Assembly (NCBI RefSeq): GCF_025822245.1
Contig: NZ_JACKTL010000026.1
Location: 62,001-126,000 of the forward strand
Reading direction: 5' to 3'
DNA length: 64,000 nt
DNA from: Mycolicibacterium hodleri
GTDB taxonomy: Bacteria; Actinomycetota; Actinomycetes; Mycobacteriales; Mycobacteriaceae
Position numbers and translations under genes: made by a program. Every line of letters starts with the position of its first letter. Position 1 is the stretch's first letter. Under the pieces are notes generated by a model. The model had not been told where the DNA came from and did not search any database. It worked only from the letters and a program-made list of their open reading frames with translations. This document shows, in pieces, positions 17,438 through 25,935 of this stretch.

Positions 17438-18532
17438 TCAGGCCCAGGGGTTGACGCCGACGCGCATGTCAGCGCCGGAACCGGCGAGGTCGAGGGCCTC
17501 GACGGCACGGTCGAGCGGCAACTGGGTGCCGATCAGGTCGGCAACCGGCAGTGCGCCGGAGGCGACCATGGGGGCGACGGCATGGAAGCCGTCGAGTCGG
17601 CATGACGAGGCACCGACGATGTTCCACTCGTTGTAGTGCACGTCGTTGGCCGACACGGCCAGATCGGCGTCCGCACCGAACCCGGCGAACACCGACACGC
17701 TGGCACCGGGGGCGAGGCAGCCCAAATACGGTGTGAACGCGTCGATTCGGCCGATGGCCATGACGAGCACGTCGATGCCGCCGTCGCTGAAGTCGTTCAG
17801 TTGATCGGCGGTGTCTTCGCCAGGCTCGAGGACCAGGTCCGCTCCGAATCGGGTGGCCATGGCTCGCCGCTGGGCGATGGGGTCGACGGCGGCGACCCGT
17901 TCCACGCCGAAGCTCTTCGCCAGCCCGGTGTGGATGAGGCCGAGCGGCCCACACCCGACGATGAGTGCCGTCTCGGCACGCGCCATGTTGGCGAGCTTCT
18001 GCCCGTTGTAGGCACACGCGACGGGCTCGATGATCGCGGCCTCGGCGGCGGTTACTCCTGGCACCGGAACGAGGTTCTGGCGGGCGGCGGCCGGGACGTG
18101 GACGTACTGCGACAGTCCACCGGTCAGCTGATAGCCGAACGCCTTTCGGTTCTTGCAGATGTTCTCGTGTCCCTTGCGGCAGGCCGCACACTCGCCACAG
18201 GTGACCAGTGGGTAGACCGCGACCTGGTCGCCCATCGACACGCCCTCGGGCAAAGGACCGTTGACGTCGACGACGGTGCCCGCGAACTCGTGGCCCAGGA
18301 CCGTGGGGAAGGTGACGTTCTTCTGCTTGCGTCCCTCGAAGATGCGAACGTCGGTGCCGCACAACAGCGCGGCATCGACGCGGAGTAGGACGTCACCGGG
18401 TTCGAGTCGCGGCATTGCCACCTCCTCGATCCGCAAGTCGTTGGGCCGGTGCAGGATTGCCTGGCGAAGTGTCGTCCGTTCGGAGGCCGGAACCGACTGC
18501 GCTGCCGCAACCGAGTCCGAGGTGGTCGTCAC
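17438..18532 (-). CDS. Zinc-dependent medium-chain alcohol/polyol dehydrogenase
   Basis: A 364-residue MDR enzyme. Catalytic zinc ligands appear in LLCGTDVRIFEG and LGHEFAGTV; the structural-zinc cluster is CGECAACRKGHENIC; the cofactor fold is LIVGCGPLGLIHTGLA. It resembles sorbitol, threonine and galactitol-phosphate dehydrogenases, oxidising a secondary alcohol to a ketone. The GTG start overlaps the DeoR stop by GTGA, so it is the first enzyme of the operon and probably makes the ketose used by the kinase. Confidence 0.9.
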   Translation of the reverse strand: MTTTSDSVAAAQSVPASERTTLRQAILHRPNDLRIEEVAMPRLEPGDVLLRVDAALLCGTDVRIFEGRKQKNVTFPTVLGHEFAGTVVDVNGPLPEGVSMGDQVAVYPLVTCGECAACRKGHENICKNRKAFGYQLTGGLSQYVHVPAAARQNLVPVPGVTAAEAAIIEPVACAYNGQKLANMARAETALIVGCGPLGLIHTGLAKSFGVERVAAVDPIAQRRAMATRFGADLVLEPGEDTADQLNDFSDGGIDVLVMAIGRIDAFTPYLGCLAPGASVSVFAGFGADADLAVSANDVHYNEWNIVGASSCRLDGFHAVAPMVASGALPVADLIGTQLPLDRAVEALDLAGSGADMRVGVNPWA

Positions 18533-19446
18533 GATGGGGAACCTTTCAGAGTGGTTGGCTCGGTGAGAGCCCGGAGGGGTGAGACGAGATCCACGTCGGC
18601 GCCGACGGCGCGCAGGTCACTCAGCGCCTTCGCGTCCGCGTCGTCGTCGGTGATCAGCCGCCACCGGGTCGGAACCGGTGACCAGTAGTTGAATTGGTCG
18701 GTGTTGATCTTGCGTCGATCGGCGACGACCACGATCTGACGTGCGCGTTGCATCATCAACGTCTTGAGCCGGCTCTGCTCCAAGGTTCTCGACGCGACGC
18801 CGTATTGCGGATGGACCGCGTCGGCGCCGATGAACGCGTAGTCGGCCACGACGGAATGGAGCATGTGCTCGGCCTCGGCCCCGCTGATGGTCTGATTGAC
18901 CGCGCGCAGCCGACCGCCAAGGACGACGACCGAGACGTCGTCGTTGCCGAGGAGGACGTTGATCGCACCGATGCCGTTGGTGAAGACGGTCGCGTCGTCC
19001 GCGTCCAGATGCCGCGCCACGAATTCGGTGGTGGTGCCCGCGTCGAGTATCACGACGGCGCCGTCGGCGACCAGTTCGGCGGCGCGGCGGCCGATCGCGT
19101 CCTTCTCCGCAGTGAACTCGAGGTGCCGTTGATGGATCGACAACTCCGCCGGACCGGTCAGGGCAACGCCGCCGTAGGTGCGGGTGATGTGGCGGTCTTG
19201 ATGCAGGCGGCTGAGGTCGCGGCGCACCGTCGCGAAGGAGACGCCGAACCGCTCGGCGATCTCCTCGACGCTCAACGCCCCGGATTCGACCGTCTGCAAG
19301 AGCTGCAGGATCTGCTCGCGCCGCTTGCCGCCGCGAACGTCGCGGCGGCGTGCCACGAGCTCGTCGTCAGTCTGCTCTGCCGTGGTCTGGGGCTCGAACT
19401 GCTCCGTGCCGTCCGGCTCACCTGCGTTCGGGTCGTCGATGCTCAC
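18529..19446 (-). CDS. DeoR-family transcriptional regulator
   Basis: A 305-residue protein with an unusually long acidic N-terminal extension (about 45 residues) before the winged helix (REQILQLLQTVE; LSVEEIAERFGVSFATVRRDL). The DeoRC sensor domain follows, with ILDAGTTTEFVARHL, VFTNG, VVLGGRLR and ADYAFIGADAVHPQYG. DeoR proteins repress sugar operons and respond to phosphorylated sugar intermediates. The start may lie downstream of the annotated GTG because no good ribosome site precedes it. It heads the operon and diverges from the MFS transporter. Confidence 0.88.
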   Translation of the reverse strand: MSIDDPNAGEPDGTEQFEPQTTAEQTDDELVARRRDVRGGKRREQILQLLQTVESGALSVEEIAERFGVSFATVRRDLSRLHQDRHITRTYGGVALTGPAELSIHQRHLEFTAEKDAIGRRAAELVADGAVVILDAGTTTEFVARHLDADDATVFTNGIGAINVLLGNDDVSVVVLGGRLRAVNQTISGAEAEHMLHSVVADYAFIGADAVHPQYGVASRTLEQSRLKTLMMQRARQIVVVADRRKINTDQFNYWSPVPTRWRLITDDDADAKALSDLRAVGADVDLVSPLRALTEPTTLKGSPS

Positions 19447-19460
19447 AGTGACCCACGCTA

Positions 19461-19600
19461 CATGCGCGGTATGAACGCGTCAATATTATATGCGCATATC
19501 AATCATCGAAGGTCCGCCGTTGATCATCTAACTGCCAGATATGCGCACTCAAGCGTGTCCGACATCACTTCTTGACAATGTCGATGATTGGTCCAATCAT
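19461..19600. promoter_or_regulatory. Divergent control region with ATATGCGCAT palindromes and an ATGATTGG dyad
   Basis: Between the DeoR gene and the transporter (19447-19708) lie a perfect 12-bp palindrome ATATGCGCATAT (19488-19499), a related ATATGCGCAC (19539-19548) and CATGCGCGGT (19461-19470). Further on, TTGACA (19572-19577) is followed by the palindrome ATGATTGG-T-CCAATCAT (19584-19600), which covers the expected -10 zone of the transporter. The first set are DeoR operator candidates; the second may bind the same or another regulator. Confidence 0.5.
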
Positions 19601-19708
19601 GTGGAACGAGGATTCTGATTGTGTCGCGCACCACAGCGGCGCCCACTCAGCGTCCGCCTCTCACCTTCAGTGAGCGAAACGATCACGAGTCCACCCTTGG
19701 AGACACAG

Positions 19709-21055
19709 ATGACTAGCAGTTCGGCTACGAAATCGGATACGCCGGCAGATCCCTCGGGCACGAGCCGCGCCACCAAGGTGCGCTGGGCCGTAGCGGTGTT
19801 TTGCGCGCTCGGTCTCGCCATCAACTACATCGACCGCTCGGCGATCTCGGTCAGCCTGCCGTTCATGACCGCGGACTTCCACCTGACTCCCACCGAGAAG
19901 GGTCTCGTTCTGAGCGCCTTCTCGTGGAGTTACGCACTCATGCAGATCCCGGCCGGACGGCTGATCGACCGGTTCGGTGAGCGTGTGATGTTCGGCGCCT
20001 CGGTGCTGGTGTGGTCGCTGTTCACCGCCGCCACGGCCGGCGTCTCGAGCTTCGCGGCCCTGATGGGCCTGCGCCTCGGACTGGGCGTCGGTGAGGCCGG
20101 CGCCTACCCGGCCGCCGCCAAGACGGTGTCGCAATGGTTCCCGTTGCGGCTGCGCGGTCGCGCCACCTCGGTCTACGACAGCGGTGCCCGCATCGGTAGC
20201 GCCGCCGCGACGCCGATCATCGCGCTGATCATCGGGTTGTTCGGATGGCGCGCCGCGTTCGTCTTCGCCGGTGGGATCGGTGTGCTTTGGGCGATCGGCT
20301 GGTGGGCGTGGTACCGGCGGCCCGAGAACAAGGCCGGCGTCAACGAACTGGAACTGGAGATCATTCACGAGAGCCACCGTGAGCAGAGCTCCGGCAACCT
20401 GCACCCCGACGCCAAGCCGATGGCCATTCTGGACCTGTTCAAGCAGCGCACGGTGTGGGGCATGATGCTGGGCTTCTTCTGCCTAAACTTCATGATCACG
20501 TTCTTCCTCACCTGGTTCCCGTCGTACCTGGTCGAAGAACGCGGGTTCAACATGCTCAAGCTCGGCGTCTTCGGCATGATCCCGCCGTTGGCCGCCATCC
20601 TCGGCAGCTGGGCGGGCGGCATCGTCGGCGACCATCTGCTGGCGCGCGGCTGGTCGCTGAACAAGGTCCGCAAGACGTGCCTCGTCGGCGGCATGATGGT
20701 GTGCTCGGTCATCGCCTTGGCCGCCGTCGCACCCGAGGCGTGGCAGGCGTTGGTGCTGATGTCGATTTCCTATGCGGCAGCAGCCTTTACGATTGTCTCG
20801 ATCTGGTGCCTGCCGGCCGACGTCGTCGACTCGAGCACCGTTGCCACCCTGGGGTCCACTCAGAACTTCTTCTCCAACATCGGCAGCGCGCTCAGCCCGA
20901 TCGTGATCGGGGCGCTCTACGGCGCGACGGGCTCGTTCCAGGTCCCGCTCCTGCTCACGGCCGCGATCATCGTCGCCGGGGCATTGTGCTTCGGATTGTT
21001 GATCAAGAAGGTCGAGCCCATCCGGCGTCGCGAGCTGAGGGGCACCACGGCCTGA
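19709..21055 (+). CDS. MFS transporter, anion:cation symporter (sugar-acid/hexuronate) type
   Basis: A 448-residue permease with about 12 transmembrane helices. INYIDRSAISVSLPFM in helix 1, GRLIDRFGERVMFG after helix 2, and GEAGAYPAAAKTVSQWFP in helix 4 are typical of the ACS family that carries glucarate, galactonate and hexuronates by proton symport. The ATG at 19709 follows TTGGAGA. It diverges from the DeoR operon and probably brings in its substrate, which points to an anionic sugar acid rather than a neutral polyol. Confidence 0.88.
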   Translation: MTSSSATKSDTPADPSGTSRATKVRWAVAVFCALGLAINYIDRSAISVSLPFMTADFHLTPTEKGLVLSAFSWSYALMQIPAGRLIDRFGERVMFGASVLVWSLFTAATAGVSSFAALMGLRLGLGVGEAGAYPAAAKTVSQWFPLRLRGRATSVYDSGARIGSAAATPIIALIIGLFGWRAAFVFAGGIGVLWAIGWWAWYRRPENKAGVNELELEIIHESHREQSSGNLHPDAKPMAILDLFKQRTVWGMMLGFFCLNFMITFFLTWFPSYLVEERGFNMLKLGVFGMIPPLAAILGSWAGGIVGDHLLARGWSLNKVRKTCLVGGMMVCSVIALAAVAPEAWQALVLMSISYAAAAFTIVSIWCLPADVVDSSTVATLGSTQNFFSNIGSALSPIVIGALYGATGSFQVPLLLTAAIIVAGALCFGLLIKKVEPIRRRELRGTTA

Positions 21056-21074
21056 CCGCGTCACGTTGGACGGC

Positions 21075-21104
21075 TACGCCCCCCCGCTTCGGCGGGGGGG
21101 CGTA
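21075..21104. terminator. UUCG-capped hairpin after the MFS transporter
   Basis: A perfect 13-bp stem (TACGCCCCCCCGC / GCGGGGGGGCGTA) closed by TTCG lies 20 bp after the transporter stop and 12 bp before the end of the convergent lipoprotein gene, so it may serve both. There is no T-run, as is usual in mycobacteria. Confidence 0.7.
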
Positions 21105-21115
21105 TGCGGTACCGG

Positions 21116-22696
21116 TCAACCGACGCTCAGAGCTGCCAACCGTAGGGTCTGCGGGCTGGTGACGACGTGTGCCTGCTCGACTCCGCGCAACCACGGCTGA
21201 GCCACCATGAAGTCGTTGACGTCGGCCATGTTGAGCCAGCAACCGGTGTCGGCTGCGCTACCGGCCGCTTGGGAGAAGGCCTGCGTGTCAGCGCTTTCCA
21301 ATCCTCGCGCCAAATCTGAGGTGATCGCCGGAGCGGAGCAACCGAAGTAATTCAGTGCGCCGTCGGCGTCCCAGGAGATGTGTCCCCACATGTACGGCGA
21401 GGCCGCATCCGGCCAGCCGGTGTAGGTGAGGATGTCGGGTGCATCCGCGGCGTCGGTGCCGATCCACCCGAAGATCTGTGAGGTCGGGTAACTCTGCACC
21501 TTGACGTCGAGACCCGTGGCGGCAAGCTCAGCTTGCAACAGGTTGGAGATCAATTGGTTGTCCGGCATGCTCGAGTCGTATCCGACGACGATCGACTTCT
21601 GGTCGGCTGGCAGACCGGCGACGACGGTCGTCAGAGGTGCCGGGTCGTGGGTGACGTTCTGCTTCCCCAATTCTGGGGCAATGACGTTCGGCGGAAACAT
21701 CTGTGAGGCGACCGTGCCGCGCCCCGCATAGGTCTGCTTGACCAAGGTGTCGAGGTCGACCGCCTGCAGAAGGGCCTTTCGGCGGGTGGCGTCGGTCAGC
21801 ATTCCCCTGCGTGGATTGACGTACAGGTAGTTGGACACCATCGTCGGCAACGAATAGTGGGAGAACTTCGGGTCGTCGAGGTAGGACTGGACCGCCGAGG
21901 TGGGGAGATCGTGCAGTACGGCCGCAAGTTGGCCGCTGTTGAATTGCAGCTGCTGAGAAGACGTGTCGGTGACTACCGGTACGTCGACGGTGTGGAAGTA
22001 CGGCTTTTGTCCCCAGTAGCCGTCGAAGGCCTTCAGCGTGTACTTCGATCCCACGCTGGCCTCGGCGAGCGTGAACGGCCCCGTTCCCAAATCGTGCGTG
22101 GTGAGGTAGGTCTCGGCATGGTCGGCACCGGCGTTGGACTTGAGCCCCTCGGGGCTGAGCATGCGCGGACCGTAGGCCGATGCCAGATAGTCCAGGAAGG
22201 CGGAATTGGGAGACTTCAAGGTGATGGTGACGTGGTAGTCGTCCTGCGCGACGACGGAGTCGACGCCGGTGACCATGTACGCCGGTCCCTGGTTGACGGC
22301 GAGTCGCCGGTCGAACGAGCCCTTGACCGCCGCGGCGGTGAAGGGTGTGCCGTCGTGGAACTTCACACCCTGCCTCAGGGTGAACGTGAAGACCTTGCTG
22401 TCCGGCGACTTCGTCCACTCGGTGGCCAGTAGTGGTTCCAGTTCCGGGGTGGCGGTGCCACCCTTGTACTGCAGCAGACCTTCATACAGGTTGGTCGTGA
22501 GCAGCAGGCCCTGTCCGGCGTAGAAGATGTCGGGGTCCGGTGGCTGGCCCGGGTCCTGAAGGAATGACAGGTGCAGCACCTTGTCGGTGGGTGCGGCACT
22601 AGCGGCCGAGTTCCCGGACTCCGATCCGCTGCAGCCAGACAGGCTGACGACGGCGGCGAGACCGGCTGCGGCGAATGCCCGAGCGCGAGAGCTCAT
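21116..22696 (-). CDS. Family 5 extracellular solute-binding lipoprotein (peptide/nickel-type ABC)
   Basis: A 526-residue protein with an N-terminal lipoprotein signal (VVSLSGC, lipid-modified Cys about residue 22) and the SBP_bac_5 fold: LTTNLYEGLLQYKG, FTFTLRQGVKFHDGTPFTAAAVKGSF, GTGPFTLAE, YLYVNPRRGMLTDATRRKAL. These proteins bind oligopeptides or similar solutes outside the membrane. No permease or ATPase genes are adjacent, so partner components must be elsewhere or it acts as a receptor. The ATG overlaps the stop of the cysteine hydrolase gene by 4 bases. Confidence 0.88.
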   Translation of the reverse strand: MSSRARAFAAAGLAAVVSLSGCSGSESGNSAASAAPTDKVLHLSFLQDPGQPPDPDIFYAGQGLLLTTNLYEGLLQYKGGTATPELEPLLATEWTKSPDSKVFTFTLRQGVKFHDGTPFTAAAVKGSFDRRLAVNQGPAYMVTGVDSVVAQDDYHVTITLKSPNSAFLDYLASAYGPRMLSPEGLKSNAGADHAETYLTTHDLGTGPFTLAEASVGSKYTLKAFDGYWGQKPYFHTVDVPVVTDTSSQQLQFNSGQLAAVLHDLPTSAVQSYLDDPKFSHYSLPTMVSNYLYVNPRRGMLTDATRRKALLQAVDLDTLVKQTYAGRGTVASQMFPPNVIAPELGKQNVTHDPAPLTTVVAGLPADQKSIVVGYDSSMPDNQLISNLLQAELAATGLDVKVQSYPTSQIFGWIGTDAADAPDILTYTGWPDAASPYMWGHISWDADGALNYFGCSAPAITSDLARGLESADTQAFSQAAGSAADTGCWLNMADVNDFMVAQPWLRGVEQAHVVTSPQTLRLAALSVG

Positions 22697-23337
22697 TTGG
22701 CGGCTACCTCGAGCCCGGGAGCATCGACGCTGGACAGCTGCTCGAAGGCGCCGAGAATCTCCTCGGAGGTGCGCAACGCGCCCGTCTGCAGGTACTCCAT
22801 GGCGTCGAGCGCCGCGTCGTGGCGGTACGTCGAAGATCCGCCCACGCAGTCGGTGACCACCCGCACGTAGTAGTCGCGTTGGTGGGCGTCGGCGAAGGTG
22901 TAGTGCACGCACACGTCGGTCAGTCCGCCGAGCAAGATCAGGGTAGAGGCCTTGAGACCGCGCAACACGATGTCGAAGTCGGTCCCGATGAAACCCGAGT
23001 ATCGCCGCTTGACGATGTGGAACTCGTCGTAACCGGGTTCGGGCTGCAGGCTCGGCTCCAGATCGGTGCCGGGACGGCCCTCGACGCAATGAACGCCCTC
23101 GGTGCCGTCGAGCTCGCGCCCGAAGTCGACGCCGCTGGGCCGGTGCACCTCTTGAAAGAACACCACGGGCACCCCGGCGGCTCGCGCGGCGGCGACCAAC
23201 CGCTCGGCGATCGCGACGCGGTCGGAGTGACCCGGCATGTGGACGATGCCGACTTCGTCGGCCGGCATGGCCCCGCTTCGTTGGATGTCGACCACGACGA
23301 GAACGGGGTTGCCCACGAGGAGCGGTTGCTTCGGCAT
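22693..23337 (-). CDS. Isochorismatase-like cysteine hydrolase
   Basis: A 214-residue amidohydrolase-fold enzyme. The catalytic triad is visible: Asp in VLVVVDIQ, Lys in IVKRRYSGF and Cys in LGGLTDVCVHYTFADA, with the usual cis-peptide region before the Cys. Members hydrolyse amides such as N-carbamoylsarcosine, ureidoacrylate or nicotinamide, or vinyl ethers. The ATG at 23337 follows GGAAGGGCAAC; an upstream in-frame ATG has no ribosome site. It is coupled to the binding lipoprotein, so the imported solute may carry an amide or carbamoyl group. Confidence 0.88.
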   Translation of the reverse strand: MPKQPLLVGNPVLVVVDIQRSGAMPADEVGIVHMPGHSDRVAIAERLVAAARAAGVPVVFFQEVHRPSGVDFGRELDGTEGVHCVEGRPGTDLEPSLQPEPGYDEFHIVKRRYSGFIGTDFDIVLRGLKASTLILLGGLTDVCVHYTFADAHQRDYYVRVVTDCVGGSSTYRHDAALDAMEYLQTGALRTSEEILGAFEQLSSVDAPGLEVAAK

Positions 23338-23407
23338 GTTGCCCTTCCTGATGTTCGTCCTGGTGTTCGTCGCAGTCCCGACCACTGACCAGAGCTCGTT
23401 TAGTTTC

Positions 23408-23421
23408 CTATCGCGCTATAG
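23408..23421. promoter_or_regulatory. Near-palindrome CTAT-n-GCGC-n-ATAG between the hydrolase and tetR
   Basis: The 14-bp near-palindrome CTATCGCGCTATAG (12 of 14 symmetric) lies in the 225-bp divergent region 71 bp upstream of the hydrolase ATG. It is the best candidate TetR operator here; the rest of 23422-23562 holds no clear element. Confidence 0.4.
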
Positions 23422-23562
23422 TTTATTGGCAGGCAAGGCCAGTGGGTGTCGGGCGTGTTACAGCTGTTGAGAAGTGTATTAACGCGAGGTTTCGTACGTT
23501 CCGATCAAGCGAACGAATACATTGTCCTGGCCTTGGGTTCGGACGTCGGGCACGATGAGGCG

Positions 23563-24234
23563 ATGGGTGCGAATGCCGGACAGTCGGGGGCGGCGGTTCA
23601 GCGGCGACTGGGAGCGGGGGCGCGCGATCTCATCCTCGACGCCGCCGCGGAACTCTTCACCGATCTGGGATACGCGGGAACGTCCACCAGAGCGATCGCC
23701 GACGCCGTCGGCATCCGCCAACCGTCGCTCTACAACTACTTCAAGACCAAGGAGGACATCGCCTGCGCCTTGCTGAACCAAACGGTCACGCCGACCTTGG
23801 ACCTCATTCCCCACCTGTTGGGCACGACGCCGACGGGTCATCTGCACGCGCTGGCGGTCTTCGACGGCGGTCGCCTAATCAATCGGCGGTGGAACCTCGG
23901 CACCCTGTACCTGCAGCCGGAACTGCGTAGCCCCGGTCTGAGCCCGTTCTGGCAGGGCCACGACCGGCTGCGGTGGCACTACCTCAACCTCAGCCAGAGT
24001 GTGCTCGCCGAAACCGAGATCGGCCGGGCGGCAGCGGAACTACCGTTTCGGATGGTGGAGTCGTTGGTCTTCATGTGGGACACCGAACCGGGGCCCGACC
24101 GCGACGACCTGCCGACTCAAGTCGCGGATGCGTGCTTGCGGGTCCTCGGCGTCGAGGAATCCCATATCGCACGGATCCGTGCGACGAGCCACGAACTGCT
24201 CGACCGCTACGCCGCCTCACAGTCGGCCACATAG
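23563..24234 (+). CDS. TetR-family transcriptional regulator
   Basis: A 223-residue regulator. The helix-turn-helix domain (about residues 18-65) reads ILDAAAELFTDLGYAGTSTR then ADAVGIRQPSLYNYFKTKED. The C-terminal ligand domain is not specific. The frame is open upstream to 23446, but ATG 23563 fits the usual distance to the DNA-binding domain. It diverges from the hydrolase-lipoprotein operon and probably represses it. Confidence 0.88.
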   Translation: MGANAGQSGAAVQRRLGAGARDLILDAAAELFTDLGYAGTSTRAIADAVGIRQPSLYNYFKTKEDIACALLNQTVTPTLDLIPHLLGTTPTGHLHALAVFDGGRLINRRWNLGTLYLQPELRSPGLSPFWQGHDRLRWHYLNLSQSVLAETEIGRAAAELPFRMVESLVFMWDTEPGPDRDDLPTQVADACLRVLGVEESHIARIRATSHELLDRYAASQSAT

Positions 24235-24261
24235 AGCTGGGCCGGTGGGCGGCGCGCGCGG

Positions 24262-25146
24262 CTACGGCGCCAGGCCGCGCAGCACGACGAGCGCGCGTGC
24301 GACGGCTGGCGGTGCCGCGTCCCCGAGGTGGGCCGCCACCAGGTCGACGCCCAGCGTTGACGGCTCGAGCGGCCGGTAGGTGACCCCGGCGACGTCCAGA
24401 TCGGCCGTAGGAGCCGGGACCACCGCGACGCCGAGACCGGCGGCGACCAGGGTGACCAGCGTCGAGGTTTCCGATACCTCCTGCCGGATCCGTGGGACGT
24501 ATCCGGCGTCGGCGCAGATTGCCGACAAGAGGCGTCCCATCACCGAGCGGCCTTGTCCGGCGTGGGCGATGAAGTCCTCATCGCGCAGATCCGCCATGTC
24601 GAGGGCGTCCCGTCCGGCGAGCGGATGTGCCGTCGGAAGGGCGACGATCAGCCGGTCCCGACGGACGAACTCGGTCTGCACCTCGGGATCGTCGACCGGC
24701 GGCCGCAGCAGGGCGATGTCGACGTCACGGCTGCGGAGAGCGTCGAGTTGGGCGGGGGCGAGCATCTCGCCGCGGATGCTGATCTCCACCAGCGGCAACT
24801 GTTCGCGCAGAGCCCGCACCAAGCGGGGCAGCACCGAGTACGTCGCCGAACCGACGCACCCGATCGACAGGTGTCCCTCGAGGCCCTGCGCCACCCGACG
24901 GGCCTGGTGACCGGCGTCGTCGACGGCGTCGAGCACGGCAATTGTTCGCCGCAGATACGCTTCGCCGGCCCTGGTCAGTTCGACCCGGCGGGTGCTCCTG
25001 GTCAACAGGCTCACGCCGAGTTCGCGCTCCAGTTGGCGGATTTGTTGGGACAGCGGCGGCTGGGCGATGTGCAGCCGCTCGGCCGCCCGCCCGAAGTGCA
25101 GCTCCTCGGCGACCGCCCGGAAGTAACGCAGGTGGCGCAGTTCCAT
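24262..25146 (-). CDS. LysR-family transcriptional regulator (CatR/CbbR-like)
   Basis: A 294-residue LysR protein. The N-terminal winged helix is MELRHLRYFRAVAEELHFGR with HIAQPPLSQQIRQLERELG; the co-inducer domain follows with two Rossmann-like lobes (LSIGCVGSATYSVLPRLVRA; VALPTAHPLAGRD; TLVTLVAAGLGVAVVPAP). The gene diverges from the CoA-transferase pair, the classical arrangement for LysR activators of aromatic or beta-ketoadipate pathways. The inducer is probably an intermediate such as a muconate or ketoadipate; that is inference from family and context. Confidence 0.9.
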   Translation of the reverse strand: MELRHLRYFRAVAEELHFGRAAERLHIAQPPLSQQIRQLERELGVSLLTRSTRRVELTRAGEAYLRRTIAVLDAVDDAGHQARRVAQGLEGHLSIGCVGSATYSVLPRLVRALREQLPLVEISIRGEMLAPAQLDALRSRDVDIALLRPPVDDPEVQTEFVRRDRLIVALPTAHPLAGRDALDMADLRDEDFIAHAGQGRSVMGRLLSAICADAGYVPRIRQEVSETSTLVTLVAAGLGVAVVPAPTADLDVAGVTYRPLEPSTLGVDLVAAHLGDAAPPAVARALVVLRGLAP

Positions 25147-25183
25147 TATTGAAACCTCTCACCTATCAATGGCGACGATATGA

Positions 25184-25197
25184 GTATTTCAGAATAC
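25184..25197. promoter_or_regulatory. LysR-type binding dyad GTATT-N4-AATAC
   Basis: GTATTTCAGAATAC is a dyad with 5-bp arms containing the LysR T-N11-A pattern. It lies 38 bp upstream of the LysR start and 42 bp upstream of the CoA-transferase ATG, in the expected position for divergent control. Confidence 0.55.
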
Positions 25198-25239
25198 CTA
25201 TGAGTGGCTTTATGGTCGAGGTATGGACGAGGTGACCTC

Positions 25240-25935
25240 ATGAGCCGCACGACGATCCACGCCGATGCCGCCGACGCCGTGGCGGGGATCGGCGACGGGG
25301 CGACCGTTCTGGTCGGCGGGTTCGGCATGGCCGGCATGCCCACCACGCTCATCGACGCCCTGATCGAGCAGGGGGCCACCGACCTGACCATCGTGAGCAA
25401 CAACGCCGGCAACGGGGACACCGGGCTGGCCGCCCTCCTGTCCGCCGGGCGCGTCGCCAAGGTGATCTGTTCGTTTCCGCGACAGTCGGATTCCTACGTC
25501 TTCGACGAGCTGTACCGCGCCGGCAAGGTCGACCTCGAAGTGGTGCCGCAGGGCAACCTCGCCGAGCGCATGCGAGCCGCCGGCGCGGGCATCGGGGCCT
25601 TCTTCTGTCCCACCGCGGTGGGGACTCCGCTGGCCGAGGGCAAGGAGACCCGCACCATCGACGGCCGGGAGTACGTCCTCGAATATCCGATCCGGGGCGA
25701 CGTCGCCCTGATCGGCGCCTGGCGGGCCGACACCGTCGGGAACTTGTTGTACCGCAAGACCGCCCGCAACTTCGGACCCGTCATGGCCACCGCCGCCGAG
25801 CTCGTCATCGTCGAGGTCGCCGGCGTCGTCGACGCCGGCCAGATCGATCCGGAGACGGTGGTGACCCCCGGAATCTACGTCGACCGGGTGTTGGACCTGT
25901 CCGTGCTGTCCGACGCCCAGGAGGCGGCATCATGA
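25240..25935 (+). CDS. 3-oxoacid CoA-transferase subunit A
   Basis: A 231-residue alpha subunit of a class I CoA-transferase (PcaI/ScoA type): DGATVLVGGFGMAGMP, IVSNNAGNGDTGLAALL, PQGNLAERMRAAGAGIGAF and GDVALIGAWRADTVGN. It moves CoA from succinyl-CoA to a 3-oxo acid (3-oxoadipate or acetoacetate). The ATG at 25240 follows GAGGTGA; an upstream in-frame start would overlap the LysR site. It overlaps subunit B by 4 bases. Confidence 0.93.
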   Translation: MSRTTIHADAADAVAGIGDGATVLVGGFGMAGMPTTLIDALIEQGATDLTIVSNNAGNGDTGLAALLSAGRVAKVICSFPRQSDSYVFDELYRAGKVDLEVVPQGNLAERMRAAGAGIGAFFCPTAVGTPLAEGKETRTIDGREYVLEYPIRGDVALIGAWRADTVGNLLYRKTARNFGPVMATAAELVIVEVAGVVDAGQIDPETVVTPGIYVDRVLDLSVLSDAQEAAS

